DNA of 64,000 nt, from positions 3,658,001-3,722,000 of the forward strand of contig JARKIF010000001.1 in NCBI GenBank assembly GCA_029378245.1, read 5' to 3'. The notes under the pieces were generated by a model, which ran no database searches, was not told the origin of the DNA, and worked only from the letters and a program-made list of their open reading frames with translations. How positions within the stretch are numbered: position 1 is the stretch's first letter; each line of letters starts with the position of its first letter. A program made the position numbers and the translations under genes. Positions 44,286 through 54,169 of this stretch are shown here, one piece after another. This DNA comes from Roridomyces roridus. Its lineage: Eukaryota > Basidiomycota > Agaricomycetes > Agaricales > Mycenaceae.

Positions 44286-44915
44286 GGGCTCATATCCAAT
44301 AAAAAGAACAGAAAAAAAGAGAGGGAGGGGGATTGAACCCGGGAGCTCCAGCAAAAGGGGATCAACTAGAAAGAGCACTATACAGGGAGACAAAGCAGAC
44401 TATGATATGACATGTGCGGGGAGGATTGTATCCATGGGCTCAACTGGAATCTTCCCTTATAATAACCCAGTCCATTCAAAACACTGTCTCCTCCCAGCAA
44501 ATGTGAGCATATGATTGGCAGATGACTTCAATATACTTTTGAGACACTTTATATTGGAACCTAGTTGAAAAGACTCTGGTTTGAAAAAGTATTTTGCATT
44601 TTTCAGGCCAACCAAGCATTTTGAGCTAAAACATATGTTGACAGCTCCTGTAGCCGTGAATCAGCTCTACAACTTTGATTTTTTGATGCAATGATGGTGC
44701 CATGTATGCCGGATGTGTGCATTCTGATGGGTTGCAGTGGGGATTGATGGTTGATTATCTATATCAGAAATCCAGTGAAGGCCTGATACCTGCAGTGATT
44801 CCCGAGCCATATATGCCATATATAGGCTCTCCGGCGGCTGTACGCCAACTAGTTGGACACTTTGCAAAATAGCTGTCTATTACATAGTGTGGTTTTTTGC
44901 AAAACATTTACTGTA
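44286..44915 (-). repeat. long TIR, right arm (uninterrupted)
   Basis: The intact 630 bp arm. It shows what the left arm looked like before the LTR element inserted. Confidence 0.88.
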
Positions 44916-44923
44916 CCAGCTGG
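44916..44923 (+). repeat. target-site duplication of the long-TIR element, right
   Basis: CCAGCTGG; partner of ACAGCTGG at 35461-35468. Confidence 0.6.
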
Positions 44924-46158
44924 TGCACCGAGCAGGACTGTGCGAGCCAAAGTCACCCGCAGTGGCCAAGCTCTAGTGCACATGCATCGGATGGGAGAAG
45001 ACGGGCTGGGAGAAGACGGATGCACGAGGACGAGGGCGAAACAAGACTGGAGAGGTGGGTCAATAGACATAGGTCGATCAAGCGGCCTTGAGAGTGGGAG
45101 CACGGGAGTGTGGAAGACTGGAAGTGAGAATTAGCCAGAAGGCAAAGAGAAAGTGCCACTGCAACGCACCTCGTTGTGAGCGGCTCGGGAGCACCGAGTC
45201 CACTCAGCAGAGCCCATCCATCCTCCCCGCTGGTTCCTAAGCCCAATCTCGTCGCGAGGGCACGCGCTCTGCCGCGGGGCTTGCACACTAGTCAGTCTTG
45301 CATAGAGGGTGCCACGTAGTGGGTTTGTCGCCTCTTCGGGACACAGCTCAGCCTTGAAAGCGCTGGTAGACGATACTGTGCATTGAATACTACGGGCTGG
45401 AGAGGTTGGACGTCGAGAGAGCGCGCTGAAGTATCCAGAGAGCGCTGCCGGCGAGGGAGGGAAAGACGGCACTGAGCTGTCAAGATTCAAAGTCCGAAGA
45501 TTGGTAATAACTGAATACCCTGATCGGACCCCCGCGCTTAGCAACAGACTTCATCAAACGAGGTATGATAGCGGACCAAACTTCATGACAAGTCGTAATT
45601 TTGACCGGGCAGCTCCAATATTGTATATTCTGGCTCAGAACACCATGGTTTATAGGCAAAATTTTCATTTCAGAAAAAACGGAGGAGGTTTGACAGTGGG
45701 AAACAAAAGCGCGAAATTCGGACCCGCCGAACAGAAATTGTATGTACCTAAATGGGCCTCAGGATGCTCGGGAGCAGCAATGAAGATTTTGGGATGGGTG
45801 AGCAACCTCGGATTGGCATGTGTGAGCCTGACACACGGACATTCTACGATTTTGTGGACGTAGGGGCGACGGCAGAGCCTTCGGCTGTCATCGGCTATCA
45901 TCGGCTATCATCGGCTATCACCGGTTATGACCGGGCCGCCATCAAAAGCGCGAAATCTCTGACCGAAAAACCAAACCTTTGAATTTTGACCTTCTGCTCC
46001 GAGGGATCTGTAGAGGGCCTTCTTAGGATGCTATTTATGCACTCCAATAAAAAATCTGGCCAGTTTTGAGTCACCAGTAACGATTTCCAAATTGGGATTT
46101 CGACTTGTCACAAAGTGATGTCCGCTATCATACGAGATGACATTGATGTAGTGCCTGT
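44924..46158. other. stretch without a supported gene
   Basis: Directly after the transposon, an open plus frame (AGAPSRTVRAKVTRSGQALV) may continue the sequence that lies left of 35,469. Minus-strand frames at 44.95-45.54 kb are Ser/Arg-rich and lack clear exon structure. No family was recognised. Confidence 0.35.
45881..45930 (+). repeat. 10 bp tandem repeat (TCGGCTATCA)n
   Basis: Five contiguous 10-mers: TCGGCTGTCA, three TCGGCTATCA, then CCGGTTATGA. Confidence 0.85.
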
Positions 46159-46578
46159 CTACGAGAGACTAGCTTGGAGGATGGTGTACATGTATACAAC
46201 TACTTGTTCGTCAGTTGTATATAGTCTGGCCCCGAGACTAGTGTACATGGCTGGTCCGTACCCTCCTTCCACCCTGAGCTTTTTTATATAGCCACCGAAC
46301 TCAGGATGGGATAGTAGGACACTCTCCAGAGCGTTGGCCTGCGGCGTTGATCGAAGAACGACCACGCTGTAGAGCAGGGGCGTAGCCACACGAAGCCAGT
46401 CCTTGCAGACCAGCAGGTAGGCGGAGGTCAATGGCGTGTAGTCCGAGAACGGAGAGACATGGGAGGTATCCGAGAACAATTCTTCAGAGACTTGGAGTGC
46501 TGGGGACAAGATCTCGGAGAGGATCTCGTCGGGCAATGTGGTGGTTCTGGGAGAGGCCATATTTGGCCACACAAACAT
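46159..46578 (-). pseudogene. F-box protein, N-terminal fragment
   Basis: The frame opens MFVWPNMASPRTTTLPDEIL and continues LSEILSPALQVSEELF, then SAYLLVCKDWLRVATPLLYS and HPEFGGYIKKLRVEGGYGPA. The LPDEIL...LLVCKDWLRVATPLLY pattern is the basidiomycete F-box (Skp1-binding) motif followed by the start of the beta/LRR region. Family members usually have 400-600 residues, and this frame stops after 139. No continuation was found downstream on the minus strand towards the transposon island, so the gene is probably truncated. Confidence 0.65.
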
Positions 46579-47490
46579 TGTTTCGGATCAAGTTAACCGC
46601 CAACAACATCGGCTTTGCGATCCAATCACCTCGGCTCGCTCCATTCGCATGTTGAACTTGTTGAACTCATATTAAGGAAACTTCAAGGCACACCCAACAG
46701 CGCACCTCTTTTTCTTCGGTCTCCAACGCCTCGCAGTAAAACACTATCTTATGAAGGCTCAAAGATGTATACTTCAAGTCGCCCACGACGGGTTCGAAGC
46801 AGTGCAAGGCGGGAATTGCGAAGGAAGGAGAACTCTGCTCGTGTTACAGGTGTCGGTATTTCGGCAGTCCCAGTCCCGAATCCCCTCGATGATGTTGAGT
46901 TGCAGAGCCGATGGGCGCGTTCTCCGTGTGATATCTATCCACTTGAGGAACATTGTCTGGCATGTTTCGCAGTTCGACAGGCGGGATTGAAGGGCCGAGG
47001 GGCGAACAGGAAAGGCTCGATGTTGAGTAGTTGTGGGGTGCGGTTACTAAGGACGGCGCTCATCAAGCGCTGATGGCGGCTACTTGTTCTTGATCCGTAA
47101 CGGACACCATCTCTCTTTCTCAGCTTGGTCTTCCAATGGTCCTCGCTTGGTTTGGGCTTGGTCTCAGTCCCGTGTCAGTCCCCCTTTTCACCATGCCTCG
47201 GAACCGGCATGCGACGTCCCGCGCTGGCAGCGGCGCTGTATCCAATGCGGTTGGCGCCCACAAATTTTCGAGGTTCTGGACCTGCTATTGGATTCTAAAC
47301 TTCCCCGGCGCTTCATTCCACCTGGTTACAAAGTCACCGCTGTCCAACTTGAAGACCCCAACTGCAGCACGCGTATGTACGGCCTCTCATGGTACCCGTC
47401 CTTCCTGCTCGGGGATCATTCGATTTATCTCCGCTGTCCGCCACCGTGCGTGCCTTATAATGCTGAGCATCAACCTTCTCTGCGACCACC
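46579..47490. other. intergenic stretch
   Basis: Overlapping open frames on the plus strand are long by chance (GC-rich) but mutually out of frame and without motifs. It should hold the P450 promoter. Confidence 0.4.
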
Positions 47491-49523
47491 ATGTCCGCAC
47501 TGCGTATCCTTCCCCCCAACGGTCTCGCTACCCTCTCGGCCTTGACCGCTTTACTCTGTATCCGCCATCTTCTCCTAACGCGACGCTAAGCACCCCTCCC
47601 GCCCGGCCCTAAAGGACTTTTCCTTATCGGGAACATATTCGACGTTCCACGGCAGTCGCCATGGCTCACGTTCCGCGAATGGGGCAGGAAATGGGGTGCG
47701 CAAATGAAGCTAGTTCTTCTATCCATCCCCTCACTATCTGCGCCAGGCGACATTACATCCATCACAGTATTCGGACAGACGATGATCATCCTCAACTCGG
47801 TCAAAGTCGCAGAAGACCTACTAGACCTCAAAGGCGCCAATTTCTCTGTCCGGCCTGTGATCCAAATGGGCGGCGAGATGGTGGGATTCCGGGATACAAT
47901 CAGTCTAAAGCAGGACGGCAATCCTTTGCGTCAAGAACGGCGACTTTTTCATCAGCTGTTTGGGAGCAACAAGGCCGTTGAACGCTTTGTGCCGTTGTAG
48001 CGCTCTGAGATTGCCAAGTTGCTACAATTCTTGTTACAAAATCCCGGCCAAGTCTCGGCCGCAATTACAAGGTGGCTTCGCACTCAATTTATTCTTCTTA
48101 AGTTGAAGACGGAACAACCAAGGACGACCGGCGCAATTGTCCTACGCATTGCATTCGGGTACGAAGTGAAGGAGGGGAAGGACGAATTCATCGAAATGTT
48201 CGACACACGGAACGCCATCTTCTCGCGATCGACACATCCCACGGCGTTTCTCGTCAATTTGTTACCCATCTGTGCGTGTTCAGGAATACTAAAACGCCCC
48301 AACTGACGAATGTTTCCAAGTGCGGTATTGGCCGGAATGGCTACCTGGCGGAGGTTTCCGCACTCTTGCGAAGAAATGGGCCAAGGACCTCCAGGTTACA
48401 CTCGACGCTCCATTGGAGTACGTCAAGCAGGAGATGGTATGTCGGCACTTTCGGGTTCAAGGTGTTGACCTCACAAGCCAAGGCGGCCGGTACTGCTGAA
48501 CGATCTTTTACTTCCACCCTACTTGAAGAACGCACCGGGCAAGACGAGTTGATCACGTGGGCTGCCTCTGCGGTACAAGCTGGTGGGAGCTCCACGGTAT
48601 GTGTGGACAATTCTCGTGCATCTGCATTATTCTGACTGTTTAAACTCAGACAGCCACTCAACTTGAATCATTCTTCCTCGCGATGACTCTCTACCCGGAG
48701 GTGCAAGCCGAGGCACAAGAAGAGATAGATCGAGTAGTCGGGAATGGAAGACTGCCCGACATTTCTGACCGAGCGAACATGCCGTATATGACGGCGTTTT
48801 GCAGGGAACTCCTCCGCTGGCACACTGTCGTACCTACGGGTTTGATTTCCACTCGATCGCTTTCAAGCTCATATTTTGAACTTTGAACAGGTATCCCACA
48901 TAGGACACGGGAAGACTATATCTATGAGCGTGACGGCCACCCGGCGTATCTCATACCCAAAGGAGCGTTGGTGTTCCCTAATCTTTGGTTTGCTCTATCG
49001 CTGGTGAATAAATGCGAAAGCCTTTCAACGATGTGAGTTCAGGCACATGTCGCACGACCCAGACGTCTACCCGGACCCAATGACGTTCAATCCGAATCGA
49101 TTCATCGAGACCGACACGAAGAAATCCGAACAAGACCCAGCCAGGATTTGTTTTGGCTATGGACGGAGGTGAAATTCCCTTCTTCGTCAATACACGCGGA
49201 TTGATTAACGGACTGAAGGGTATGCCCGGGAAAGCTCCTCGCCGACGCCTCCCTCTTTCTGGTGTGCAGCATGGTACTTTCGGTGTTCAACATCCGCAAA
49301 GCGTCCAAGGACGGGGTGGATATCGAACCGGTTCTTGGACAAACGACTGGGACTGTTAGGTGAGAGCCAAGCACTTTTTCTGTTTTTAATTGAGGAGTAC
49401 CCACCCATTCTATACAGCCAACCGCTTCCTTTTGGCTGCACGCTTGAAGCTAGAAGCGAACACGCGATTGCGCTGATCCAGGGAAGCTCTGGTCATGGAG
49501 CTGAGAGCGGGTTAACGGGATGA
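47491..49523 (+). pseudogene. cytochrome P450 (CYP64-like), two in-frame stops
   Basis: The start ATG 47491 opens a membrane anchor (MSALRILPPNGLATLSALTA). In one frame it then meets TAA (47587-47589) directly before the Pro-rich hinge PLPPGPKGLFLIGNIFD. A second stop, TAG 47998-48000, follows ERFVPL in the B-C region. Elsewhere the fold is complete: I helix WAASAVQAGGSSTTAT, ExxR in FCRELLRWH, FNPNRF, and the heme loop FGYGRRVCPGKLLADASLF across an intron (about 49,169-49,218). Introns at about 47,697-47,747, 48,072-48,122, 48,273-48,320, 48,435-48,475 and others restore the frame. It resembles basidiomycete O-methylsterigmatocystin-oxidoreductase-like P450s, membrane monooxygenases of the ER. 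Unless the stops are sequencing errors it is dead, but recently so. Confidence 0.82.
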
Positions 49524-49554
49524 GAAGAACTGGAATGGTTTTGTTCGTTCCAAT

Positions 49555-50090
49555 TCAATTGAACCATTCATCGCGACCAAAGTCATTGATACAACGAGTA
49601 CCCACACTTTGTGCGAATTCCCTCTTCGCAGCATCCTCCCCACCAGCAACCGGCGCGAGAGAAGGACCAGTCCATTCATCCGTGTGAATCCTCCGATAGA
49701 AATCATCGACGCTCGCAAACCGGCCCATACGGCAGAGCTTGATATCGGCGAAATGATCCTCATCGTGCAAGAAGGCGTAAAACAACGGGGATGATGCAGC
49801 CTTGCAAGCCGAAGTAGTGGTGAATCACTGCAGGGCCGATAGCGACTTCTTCCTCGGACTCAGAGTCGGTTGAAGGTGAGGGTGCGAAGTGGAGGGTAGA
49901 GAAGGTTCGGTCCCAGCGGGCGGTGAACTCCCTGCGGCAGGGGTTATCGCGTGCGGGGCTCTCTTGATTCCATACCGTTTGGGGCGCGATGTGCAAGTTG
50001 GGGTACTTATTCCACCAGCCATGAGACGGGGAAATGTTGGGTGGAATTTGCCGGCTGGATTTCCGGAATGGTCTTGGAAGATAGAGTCAG
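49555..50090 (-). CDS. unrecognised gene
   Basis: One exon reads HGWWNKYPNLHIAPQTVWNQ and FTARWDRTFSTLHFAPSP, ending SESEEE. A 46 bp intron (GTCGCT...TGCAAG) joins it in phase to AASSPLFYAFLHDEDHFADI, then RMGRFASVDDFYRRIHTDEW, stopping at 49555. The exon to the left is missing its start: a TGA lies upstream in frame, so a further exon or a different start is needed near 50.1 kb. Rich in Trp, Tyr and His. The family is not recognised. It is convergent with the P450 pseudogene. Confidence 0.5.
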
Positions 50091-50171
50091 GCCTTTTCTG
50101 CCAGTGGAACGTAAGACAGCGCAGTAATACCATTCAACGTACGCAAAATATAAAAAGCGTAAAATTCAAAC

Positions 50172-51510
50172 CTACACACTCATCAACTCTTTTTCTTCCT
50201 CGAGTGCATCCAACCGCCCCGAAGAATCTTCCCAGCTACGATTAACCTCCACGTCCACTCTCATACCATGGCCAGAAAAGTTCGTCATCGTCCCAGTCGT
50301 GTCCGTCGCCATCTTCCGGTCTTTAAAGACTATCCCCGTGTTTACTACATGGGCACTCTCGGGGTGGTGAACCTCAGTTGGGGGCCTTCGTCCGATGCGC
50401 GCACGCCAATTCAGGAGCTGTATGTTGCTTCAGTATCACAGTCCAGAGGCAGAAAAAGAATGATTACTGACGAGGAGTACACAATTTGAATAAACCTTGG
50501 ACAGGCCGATACACAAAGCGAGGTGAAAGTTGGTCCCTTTGTACTGTGTGAATAGGAAGAGGTCGATGATGGATAAGATGGCCGTGGGCAGGCCGGTTTC
50601 GACTGTCAGCTTCGAGAATAAGTTGAATTTGTGAGCGTGGTTCAAAATGTGAATTAGAATTTTATACATACCAGCATAGCGCAAGTCAGCATTTCATTCG
50701 TCTGTTGGAACGAGCCTTTCGCTCGTTGGTTGATTAGATAGTCTACGGTGAAGCCCACGATGAGTATGTCGCATATTGACGTGGCTGCGAACCATGTCTG
50801 TCGGTGGGTGAGATAGGCAAACCAAAGCTTGTAGGACCTACCACCGTCGCGGGCACGTTGTCGGATTGAAGAAGTGAGAATCTCGTGGCGATGCAGATCT
50901 TGACCCCAGTCCAGATGCCCGCGCCAAGCTGGACTACAGAAAACTAGTCGGATAATCGGTATGGGGAATTAGAGCGAGGAGAGGACGGGTAATACCGATG
51001 CCACGAGAGCGGGGACCCAGATATTTCTGCCGATAATGTACAATCTTCGTGCATAGAATGCTTGGCCGACGGAAGAGACTGACTAGCTGTGAGATGGTCA
51101 TCGGCCTGTAGATTGAAGCTTACTTATCGCGCCCATGACCGGGGTGCTGAACCTGTCCGAACAACTTCATTGTCAGCAACCGAGTCCCATTTGCGTCTGT
51201 CTCACGTACCAAGCCCAGCCGACCTCATCGAGCACCTCCAAGTTCCCCCAGGCTGTACCAAAGACACGGACCATATCCCGTCCATTCGACAGTGTCTGCA
51301 CTAGCTCCAGAATGAATATCGTCACGACGAGCATTTTCACGAGTCTGGGGTCGTCGGGGAAGGCAATGAAGAAGACGACCATCTGAATGAGGAGCATCCC
51401 GAATAAGCCCCAGTTCACGACGGTGCCAATGAACATGGGGAGGGTCCTGGGACGTGTCAGGAAGGGTCAGAAAGATGAGGGAGGTCTTACAGTTGAGCGA
51501 GGGAAGGCAT
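50172..51510 (-). CDS. DUF6534-type seven-helix membrane protein
   Basis: Start ATG 51510 (MPSLAQL), then a GTAAGA intron to TLPMFIGTVVNWGLFGMLLI. Successive hydrophobic segments follow: MLVVTIFILELVQTLSN, VTWFAATSICDILIVGF and LPTAILSIIDLFLF. The last segment, LALCIGLSKVYSNCVLL, is followed after an intron by LLNWRARIGRRPP and a soluble tail ending ELMSV (TAG 50172-50174). The order of helices and the final YSNxxL...LNxR pattern match the DUF6534 family that is expanded in mushrooms. Its role is unknown, and a receptor-like topology has been proposed from the architecture. Exons in the middle (50.7-51.15 kb) are short and were only partly traced. Confidence 0.75.
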
Positions 51511-52589
51511 GACAAGACTGGGGGACGAAAGATGGCCTTCCTTGTTGCCCTATATACATCCAGTGAAAACTTCCGCCGACAGCGTGGTGAGAGATTCCAA
51601 GAATATCAGACCGATCTTTTCAGTAAAAGATTGGGAAAAGTCGACGAGAACCAAGCGTCAGCACCCGGCAAAGGGGGTCCAATCGAGCGAAACGGCGATA
51701 GAACCCACTCCTTAACAGCTGTTACAGGAGTCTCTGAGCCCCGGAAGCTCCTGGAGATTCTGGTGTATGGAGTTGTTTGCCCGCCCGACCAAGAATGTTC
51801 CCGAGCTGCTCCACGGGAAGATGTGCGCCACCATGCGTTCTTGATGTAGGGTAAGTTTAGATCTACGGTATGTAGACCGGCGCCCGAACCCAGCGGCAAG
51901 ATATCATTGCCAATGCGAACCGTTGTTGCAGATTTCGTGTGGGAGGCAGGGGCAGGACTGGGCCTGACTGGGCAGGAGCGCGAGGTCGGCATCATGAAGG
52001 GAAGAAAGAAGGATTCGCAATCAATCATCTGATTATCAGGCATCGCTTTCCGGATCTTTTCTTCTCAATTTGCGCCACCGGGCTTCCGTTGTGGCTTATA
52101 TTGACCAACAACAACACCCATCTTGCGACCCTCTCGCCGCGAGGAAAACTACCTCTTAGAGTCTCACTCGCAGCGTCTCTCTTTCGGCAGGTTGGGGCGG
52201 AGCATCATGCATCAGTGTTGAGTGGTTTCGAGGGACCCCGAACTACGGCTCATGAACCCGCCAACGGGCCAACGGCCTGATGGCCGCCACTTTTCTGCGC
52301 GGCTCCTACAAATCACGGTGAACCTCCCGGCAAGTCGCAACGCAACGCCCCTTGCAGCCACGATAAGACCAAAATCGGTACCCACCGACCCCTCCTCCTT
52401 CGCGAGCTTCGCCTGGCTCATGTTGTCCGCATGTGACCGTATAGTTCGGGGTCCTGTGGTTTCATCAGCTAAATACATTTGCCAAATCATATAATCCGTG
52501 AAACACCGCTTCGAACTTTTCCTTCCGTGTTTCGATAGGTTTCGATAGGCTGCACCACAGGCACCACCCCCATCCTCGACCTCTCCCTC
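51511..52589. other. intergenic region between divergent genes
   Basis: It separates the minus-strand DUF6534 gene and the plus-strand membrane protein, so it should carry both promoters. Open frames here (including a long minus-strand one at 52.2-52.98 kb) give Arg/Gly-rich translations without motifs. Confidence 0.45.
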
Positions 52590-53853
52590 ATGAGAATTGT
52601 ATCCACGACGCTCCTTTTCTTTCACTTTTTCCTCGTCTCCAAGACGGACGCCCAGACCCTCACAAACCGGACAATCGACGACACGAATGGAGACAACGTA
52701 ACAGGCGTCGTGCCCACATACACTCCGAGCTCTTCGTGGGCAGGCCCGTCTTGCCAAGGATGTGCCATTCTTCCCGACACGTCCAAGGTTTTCGACGGGA
52801 CTTACCACGCTGCGACGTACGGCCCCGACTTGGGGTCCCTTGCCATCTCGATGGACTTTACCGGCGTCGCCATCTACGTCTATTTTATCCTCGCGAACGA
52901 CGAAGGGCAGGGCATCACGACGACCACGGCGGCGAACTTTAGCATTGACGGAACGGTCCAAGGGGAGTTCACTCACGCCCCCGCCGCAACTACGGATCTA
53001 GAGTTCAACGCTCTGGTCTTCTCGCACACGGGGTTGAGCAATGGGACACACTCTCTTTTGATCACCATGGGGGGATCGAATGACCTGTACATTAACTTTG
53101 ACTATGCGGTGTATACGTGCGTCTTCAAGCGTTCTCTGACAGGTTCTTCAATGACCCCGTTGTAGATTCGAAGAAGCGGCGGCGGCGGCCAGTACATCCT
53201 CCAGCGCGCCGTCGTCCTCCTCTAGCAGCACAATCCCAACTTCATCCAGCACGAATTCTCCCCATTCGTCGAATCACACTGGCGCCATCGCCGGTGGGGT
53301 TGTCGGTGGGGTAGTCTTGCTCTTGGCATTATGTGCCGCCGCCTTCTTCTACCGGCGACGCCGCCGCACAGATCCTAGCCTCAAGTCGAAGCCAGATCTA
53401 TTCGGCCAAGACGACCCCCCCGCCGTAACAAAAGAACTCGCACCCTCAACCGTGGCCACGTTCTACGGTTCTGATGCCCAGAGCGTCTTACCATCCTCTG
53501 GCTACGACCTAGCGCCTTCGTCTCGGGACGTCGACACTCAGTCTTCTTCCAGACAAACAGCAGCACCACTACCACTACCACCGTCCATGGGCGGAGGTGG
53601 AGCGCAAACAAAATCGGAGCTGAGGCTGGCGCGGCAGATGGAGCTTACTCGACAGATGCAGGAGATTCATGGCGAGTTGGAAGATCTCGTCAGCGAGACG
53701 CGCCATCCCACTCGGGAGTCTGGCACGCAGGATCGGATACGGCTCATGGAGGAGCAGATTCGGGCGCTTCAGAGCCAGCAGGGCACGCCTTGGGCGCAGG
53801 GGTTGACGGATGAGCCGCCGCCGGGTTATACTCCGAGCCTGCAAACGGATTGA
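52590..53853 (+). CDS. secreted-domain/Ser-rich/single-TM protein with PPxY tail
   Basis: Two exons, 52590-53116 and 53166-53853, with a GTGCGT...TTGTAG intron that keeps NFDYAVYT/FEEAA in frame. Signal peptide MRIVSTTLLFFHFFLVSKTD. A beta-rich ectodomain of about 150 residues has N-glycosylation sites (NRT, NVT, NFS, NGT) and one Cys pair (SCQGC). A Ser-rich stalk leads to the TM helix (AIAGGVVGGVVLLLALCAAA) and the RRRRR stop-transfer. The cytoplasmic part has a predicted coiled coil (LRLARQMELTRQMQEIHGEL) and ends DEPPPGYTPSLQTD, i.e. PPxY. It has the same design as the gene at 16.6-18.4 kb. Surface sensing or adhesion with WW-domain-dependent turnover is inferred. Confidence 0.87.
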
Positions 53854-54169
53854 ATACTAGTTTTTTGGGCGTCTTCGCGAGGCGTCTGATTATTTTAGTG
53901 GTTTGCGCGTATATACGATATTTACGCGTTGTTGTTGCGGTCTCCTTGGCTTCCACCCTTAGCTTTCCGCTCACGATTTCGTCCATCTGGGTCGATGCCT
54001 GCAGATGTTCAGCCATGGCCTGGACCGTTGACAAGTGCCATGTTCGTAAATTGTTAATCTGCTCAGTGCAGAGTTCGCGACCAAATCCGACATGTACAGC
54101 AGACACCAAGCAGAGACCACAAGATTTCAAGTATTTGGCGTGTGCTAGCGATTCAGAATACAACAACAA
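53854..54169. other. convergent 3' region
   Basis: Between the stop of the plus-strand membrane protein and the stop of the minus-strand glycosyltransferase. No gene is supported; it should hold both 3' ends. Confidence 0.5.

Larger units (their letters stand above)
35469..44915. mobile_element. TIR DNA element (2.8 kb) split by an LTR retrotransposon
   Basis: Both ends read TACAGTAAATGTTTTGCAAA inward. The inverted repeats are about 630 bp long and very similar. The left arm is 35469-35595 plus 42236-42739, and the right arm is 44286-44915. Removing the LTR element 35596-42230 (plus one GCAGG) gives an element of about 2.8 kb. The 1.5 kb core (42740-44285) holds no transposase that I can see, so it should be non-autonomous. 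Few differences between the arms were seen (for example 42,286 CAATCCCAAC against CAATCCCCAC), which implies a young insertion. Confidence 0.8.

Noticed and set aside
48000..48130. P450 region read as containing an extra loop (RWLRTQFILLKLKTEQP)
   Set aside because: A 51 bp GTGGCT...CCAAG intron removes it and gives the expected RTTGAIVLRIAFGYEV.
52212..52976. 254-codon minus-strand frame
   Set aside because: Overlaps the signal peptide and ectodomain of the plus-strand membrane protein; Arg/Gly/Val-rich without motifs.
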